From Nocardioides sp. 503 (GTDB lineage Bacteria; Actinomycetota; Actinomycetes; Propionibacteriales; Nocardioidaceae): a stretch of DNA of 64,000 bases. The notes under the pieces are model-generated. The model had not been told where the DNA came from. It made no database searches and saw only the letters and a list, made by a program, of their open reading frames with translations. The stretch is from NCBI RefSeq assembly GCF_004522095.1, contig NZ_SPUI01000003.1, forward strand, positions 1,339,955 to 1,403,954, written 5' to 3'. The translations under genes were made by a program, and so were the position numbers. The stretch's first letter is position 1. Every line of letters begins with the position of its first letter. Below are positions 60,796 through 64,000 of this stretch, one piece after another.

Positions 60796-61791
60796 TCAGG
60801 GGGTGAGGACGGCGGCGTCGCGCACGAAGGCCTCGAGCTGGTCCCAGTCCCTCAGCAGGCCGTCCGAGCCGAGGCCGGAGGCGACCAGCGCGGCCGCGCC
60901 CGAGGCGCGGCGCAGCGAGTCCTCGACGGAGTCGCCGCGGACGGTGCTGAGCAGGAACGTCGCGCAGAACGAGTCGCCGCAGCCGGTGGTGTCGACGACG
61001 TCGACGCGGAACGCCGGCTGGTGCACGAGCCGCTCGGCGTCGCGGTAGACCGCGCCGTGCTCCCCGCAGGTGACGACGACGGCGCGCGGCCCGTGCTCGA
61101 GGAGCCGGCCCGCGACCTCCTCGGGGGTGCCGTCGCCGACCAGGCCGACGGCCTGCTCGAGGTTGGGCATGAAGTAGTCGGCTCCGGGGAGCAGCTCGAG
61201 CAGGTCGGCCCCGAGCCACTGCGCGGAGGACTGGAAGTCCAGCGAGACGACGGCGCCGGCGGCCCGCGCCGCGCGCATGACCTCCAGCGACCGGGGCCGG
61301 TCCAGGGCGCTCATGGCGTCCAGCCCGCCTACGTGCACGCCGGCGAAGCCCTGCAGGTCCGGCGGTCCGAGGTCGTCCCAGGTCGCGATGCCGTTGGCGC
61401 CCTTGACGTGCAGCGCCGGCCGGTCGCCGTTGGGCCGCACGAGCAGGATCGAGGCCGACGTCTGCACCCCGTCGAGGTGGACGACGCCCGCGGTGTCGAT
61501 GCCGTGGCCCTGCAGGCTGCTGAGGAGGAAGGCGCCGATCTCGTCGTTGCCCACGGCGCCGTACGTCGCCACGTCCGCGCCCAGCAGCGCCAGGTCGACC
61601 GCGACCCCGGCGGCGGTGCCGGCCGGGGCGACGCGGATCTCCTGCAGGCGCAGGCTGTTCTGGCCGCTGGGCAGGTGGTCGACCGGCGCGCCCAGGGTGT
61701 CGAGGATGTGGACGCCGACGGTCGCGATCCGGGGCCGGGTGGTGTCGGTGGTCTCGGGCTCTGTCACGGGCTGGGTCTCGGGCTGGGTCAT
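60796..61791 (-). CDS. PfkB-family carbohydrate kinase
   Basis: A 331-residue ribokinase-like kinase with an acidic/Pro N-terminal leader. RVDVVDTTGCGDSFCATF holds the catalytic Asp and anion hole; the N-terminal half has IRVAPAGTAAGVAVDLALLG and AVGNDEIG. The ATG at 61791 has AAGGA close upstream. A GTG at 61803 would overlap the aldolase stop codon by GTGA and is the alternative. It likely phosphorylates a ketose or keto-acid before aldol cleavage. Confidence 0.92.
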   Translation of the reverse strand: MTQPETQPVTEPETTDTTRPRIATVGVHILDTLGAPVDHLPSGQNSLRLQEIRVAPAGTAAGVAVDLALLGADVATYGAVGNDEIGAFLLSSLQGHGIDTAGVVHLDGVQTSASILLVRPNGDRPALHVKGANGIATWDDLGPPDLQGFAGVHVGGLDAMSALDRPRSLEVMRAARAAGAVVSLDFQSSAQWLGADLLELLPGADYFMPNLEQAVGLVGDGTPEEVAGRLLEHGPRAVVVTCGEHGAVYRDAERLVHQPAFRVDVVDTTGCGDSFCATFLLSTVRGDSVEDSLRRASGAAALVASGLGSDGLLRDWDQLEAFVRDAAVLTP

Positions 61792-61799
61792 CGGGTCCT

Positions 61800-62450
61800 T
61801 CACAGTCGGTAGCCGGTCTGCTGAGCGCTGCGCGCGACGTCCTCGAGCTCGGCCATCGTGAGCTCGGCCGGCTCGCCGAGCGTGGCGGCGCGGCAGTAGA
61901 GCTGGCACAGCCACTCGAGCTTCTCGGCGTTCTGGGTGGCCTCCTCCAGGTCCGTCCCGTAGGCCACGGCGCCGTGGTTGCGCATCAGGGCCGCGCGCCG
62001 GTCGCGCAGCGCCGTCGACACGTGCTCCGCGAGCTCCGGGCTGCCGAACGTCGCGTACGGCGCGACCCGGACGGGCCCGCCGAGGGCGCGGATGGCGTAG
62101 TGGACGCTCGGGAGCGTGTCGCGGACGAGCCCGAGCGCGGTCGCCCAGGGCGCGTGGGTGTGGACGACGGCCCGTGCGTCCTGCGACCCTCGGTAGACCG
62201 CCAGGTGGAGGGGGGCCTCGGAGGAGGGCGGGAGCGGGGCGTCGACCACCGTGCCGTCGCGGAGGTCGAGCGTCGCGAGCTGGTCGGGCACCATCTGCTC
62301 GTAGTCGACACCGGAGGGCGTGATGAGGACCTGGTCGCCCACCCGGGCACTCACGTTGCCGGACGTCCCGGTGACCAGCCCGGAGCGCAGCATCCGCCGC
62401 GAGACGTCGACGACCTGGCGGCGTACCTCGTGCTCCGACGTGGCGTGCAT
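61800..62450 (-). CDS. Class II aldolase/adducin-family protein
   Basis: A 216-residue metal-dependent aldolase of the fuculose-phosphate/ribulose-phosphate-epimerase type. GTSGNVS (28-34) binds the phosphate, Glu78 is catalytic, and the zinc ligands are His97, His99 (VHTHAPW) and His159 (MRNHGAV). ATG at 62450 follows GGAAAGG; a GTG directly before it is also possible. First gene of the three-gene operon with kinase and aldehyde dehydrogenase, so it probably cleaves the phosphorylated sugar to a three-carbon unit and an aldehyde. Confidence 0.93.
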   Translation of the reverse strand: MHATSEHEVRRQVVDVSRRMLRSGLVTGTSGNVSARVGDQVLITPSGVDYEQMVPDQLATLDLRDGTVVDAPLPPSSEAPLHLAVYRGSQDARAVVHTHAPWATALGLVRDTLPSVHYAIRALGGPVRVAPYATFGSPELAEHVSTALRDRRAALMRNHGAVAYGTDLEEATQNAEKLEWLCQLYCRAATLGEPAELTMAELEDVARSAQQTGYRL

Positions 62451-62486
62451 CACGGCCTTTCCAGAGGGTCGACGTACCGTGGGTGA

Positions 62487-62499
62487 TTAAGTATATTAA
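62487..62499. promoter_or_regulatory. AT-rich divergent promoter of aldolase operon and acyl-CoA dehydrogenase
   Basis: TTAAGTATATTAA, a near-palindromic AT island in otherwise GC-rich DNA, lies in the divergent gap and contains TATATT-like -10 sequence. Probable shared promoter/operator. Confidence 0.4.
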
Positions 62500-62534
62500 A
62501 CCTCACTTAGTCGAAGATGTTCAAGGAGATCGCC

Positions 62535-63698
62535 GTGGACGCCCAGCACGACCTGCTCGATGTGGACCACCTGCTCGATGACGAGGAGCGTGCGATCCGC
62601 GACACTGCCCGACTCTTCGCACAGAAGCGCCTCGCCCCCCACGTCGCCGAGTGGTTCGAGTCCGGCACGCTGCCGGCACGCGAGATCGCTCGGGAGATGG
62701 GGGAGGCCGGCCTGCTCGGCATGCACCTCGAAGGGTACGGCTGCGCCGGCGTCTCGTCGCTGGCCTACGGCCTGGCCAGCGCGGAGCTGGAGGCGGTCGA
62801 CAGCGGCCTGCGCTCGCTGTTCTCCGTGCAGGGCTCGCTGGCGATGTACTCGATCCACGCCAACGGCTCCGAGGAGCAGCGCCAGCAGTGGCTGCCGGGC
62901 ATGGCAGCCGGCACCTACGTCGGCGCCTTCGGCCTGACCGAGCCCGACCACGGCTCCAACCCCAAGGGCATGCGCACCAAGGCCCGCCAGGACGGCAGCG
63001 ACTGGGTCCTCAACGGCTCGAAGATGTGGATCACCAACGGCAGCATCGCCGACGTCGTGATCATCTGGGCCCAGACCGACGAGGGCGTCCGCGGCTTCGT
63101 CGTGCCGACCGACACCCCCGGCTTCTCGGCGCGCGACATCAAGCAGAAGATGTCGATGCGCGCCTCGGTGACCAGCGAGCTCGCGCTCGAGGACGTCCGG
63201 CTCCCGCACGACGCCATGCTGCCCGGCGCCCGCGGCCTCAGCGGCCCGCTCGGCGCCCTCAACGAGGCCCGCTTCGGCATCCTCTTCGGCACCACCGGCG
63301 CCGCGCGCTCCTGCGTCGAGACCGCGATCGAGTACGCCAAGACGCGCGTGCAGTTCGACCGGCCCATCGCCGCCTTCCAGCTCACCCAGCAGAAGCTGGC
63401 CGACATGAGCCTCGAGCACGGCAAGGCGCTGCTGCTCGCGGTGCACCTCGGCCGCCTCAAGGAGGCCGGCCGGCTCACGCACGCCCAGGTGAGCGCCGGC
63501 AAGCTCAACAACACCCGGGTCGCGCTCGACATCGCGCGCACCGCGCGCACCGTGCTGGGCGCCAACGGAGTCTCCGGCGAGTACCCCGTGATGCGCCACG
63601 CCAACAACCTCGAGTCGGTCCTGACCTACGAGGGGACGGCCGAGATCCACACCCTCACCATCGGGCGGGCCCTGACGGGCATCTCCGCCTTCGAGTGA
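62535..63698 (+). CDS. Acyl-CoA dehydrogenase, glutaryl-CoA dehydrogenase-like
   Basis: FAD enzyme of 387 residues. FGLTEPDHGSNPKGM and KMWITNGSIADV are typical of the glutaryl-CoA dehydrogenase subgroup; the catalytic Glu is in NLESVLTYEGTAEIH. GTG at 62535 is preferred because AAGGAG lies six bases upstream; an ATG at 62517 is in frame. Expected to oxidise (and perhaps decarboxylate) glutaryl-CoA, linking lysine or aromatic breakdown to central metabolism. It could also use a CoA ester made by the CoA-transferase of the island. Confidence 0.92.
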   Translation: MDAQHDLLDVDHLLDDEERAIRDTARLFAQKRLAPHVAEWFESGTLPAREIAREMGEAGLLGMHLEGYGCAGVSSLAYGLASAELEAVDSGLRSLFSVQGSLAMYSIHANGSEEQRQQWLPGMAAGTYVGAFGLTEPDHGSNPKGMRTKARQDGSDWVLNGSKMWITNGSIADVVIIWAQTDEGVRGFVVPTDTPGFSARDIKQKMSMRASVTSELALEDVRLPHDAMLPGARGLSGPLGALNEARFGILFGTTGAARSCVETAIEYAKTRVQFDRPIAAFQLTQQKLADMSLEHGKALLLAVHLGRLKEAGRLTHAQVSAGKLNNTRVALDIARTARTVLGANGVSGEYPVMRHANNLESVLTYEGTAEIHTLTIGRALTGISAFE

Positions 63699-63743
63699 CC
63701 TCCCACCTCCGCGAGACCCCCCGACGATGAAGGAGCAGCACCG

Positions 63744-64000
63744 GTGAAGATCGGCGTCCCGAAGGAAGTCAAGAACCACGAGTACCGGGTGGCGATCACG
63801 CCGGTGGGGGTGCACGAGCTGACCGCTCATGGTCACGAGGTGTTCGTCCAGGCCGGTGCGGGGGTGGGTTCCTCGATCGCCGATGAGGAGTACGTCGCGG
63901 CGGGGGCCGTGATCGTGGCGGACGCGGATGCCGCGTGGGGCACCGACGGGTCGATCGACCTGGTGCTGAAGGTCAAGGAGCCGGTGGCGGAGGAGTATCA
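63744..64000 (+). CDS. ald: Alanine dehydrogenase, N-terminal part
   Basis: The first 85 codons of an alanine dehydrogenase/PntA-family protein: KIGVPKEVKNHEYRVAITP, GVHELTAHGHEV, then LVLKVKEPV with the substrate-binding lysine. AGGAG precedes the GTG. The gene runs past the end of the window. Codon use here (ggtgcggggg, ctcatggtc) is slightly less GC-biased at third positions than in its neighbours. Confidence 0.92.
   Translation, partial: MKIGVPKEVKNHEYRVAITPVGVHELTAHGHEVFVQAGAGVGSSIADEEYVAAGAVIVADADAAWGTDGSIDLVLKVKEPVAEEY

Noticed and set aside
46579..62450. Interpretation of the island as a sulfoquinovose (sulfo-transketolase) pathway
   Set aside because: A split transketolase is shared, but I see no sulfoquinovosidase, sulfo-sugar isomerase or sulfonate exporter, and the amidase, aminotransferase and CoA-transferase do not fit.

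Overview
The window is 64 kb of very GC-rich (about 70%) chromosomal DNA with many GTG starts, short intergenic gaps, GTGA/ATGA stop-start overlaps and actinobacterial gene families: GTP-type PEPCK, SARP and NarL regulators, WYL and MmyB-like regulators, Mn catalase and a generic UgpC/MsiK-type sugar ATPase. The protein set looks like a Nocardioides-type propionibacterial actinomycete. The genus is inferred from general similarity and is not proven here. I see no phage, insertion sequence, CRISPR array or rRNA. Two tRNA genes are present, Arg-ACG and Ser-GCU.

Layout. 1-7.2 kb: end of an MDR oxidoreductase, a ROK repressor, and a divergent 1,699-residue secreted GH3 glycosidase. 7.3-11.5 kb: tRNA-Arg and two tandem PEPCK genes. 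The first has lost two of the three Mn-binding residues and the P-loop cysteine. The second is canonical. 11.6-13.1 kb: a LuxR/TrmB-like cytosolic regulator converges on a 44-codon gene for an exported, two-cysteine mini-peptide, whose upstream region carries a perfect 10-bp inverted repeat. 13.3-22.5 kb: tRNA-Ser, SDR, NarL and SARP regulators, Mn catalase with a putative Mn exporter, a hemerythrin-like protein, a WYL regulator facing a VOC protein, an aldo/keto reductase, and two paralogous small membrane proteins. One of these is frameshifted by a 54-bp tandem duplication. 22.6-34.7 kb: a sugar-uptake and glycoside catabolic operon (ROK regulator, binding protein, two permeases, YcjQ-like and YcjS-like dehydrogenases, GH36, GH13_18 phosphorylase, glycerate kinase) with a UgpC-type ATPase on the opposite strand.

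34.9-46.6 kb: MerR regulator with SulP transporter and a long palindrome between them; a NarL-type two-component system facing a LolD/MacB-like ABC exporter; a dipeptide-type binding protein with a shikimate-dehydrogenase-like enzyme; an SDR with a divergent MmyB-like regulator. 46.6-62.5 kb: a catabolic island. Its minus-strand arm has eight genes: a dipeptide-type importer without a binding protein, a class III CoA-transferase, a GntR regulator, an SDR and a dimethylformamidase-like iron hydrolase. Divergent from it are a split transketolase and a class III aminotransferase. Facing these are an aldehyde dehydrogenase, a PfkB kinase and a class II aldolase. The window ends with a glutaryl-CoA-dehydrogenase-like enzyme and the start of alanine dehydrogenase.

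How the parts may work together. The 23.9-33.6 kb operon fits uptake and phosphorolysis of glucosylglycerate or a related glycoside: GH13_18 would give glucose-1-phosphate plus glycerate, and glycerate kinase would capture the glycerate. The YcjQ/YcjS pair could act on the sugar ring. The 46.6-62.5 kb island looks built to import an amide- or amine-bearing compound, cleave it, remove nitrogen and pass carbon through transketolase, aldolase and dehydrogenase steps. Its substrate cannot be read from sequence. The most unusual items are the metal-ligand-deficient PEPCK paralogue, the peptide/LuxR-like pair with its palindrome, the recent 54-bp duplication, and a double-hairpin repeat found at 34.8 and 59.1 kb.
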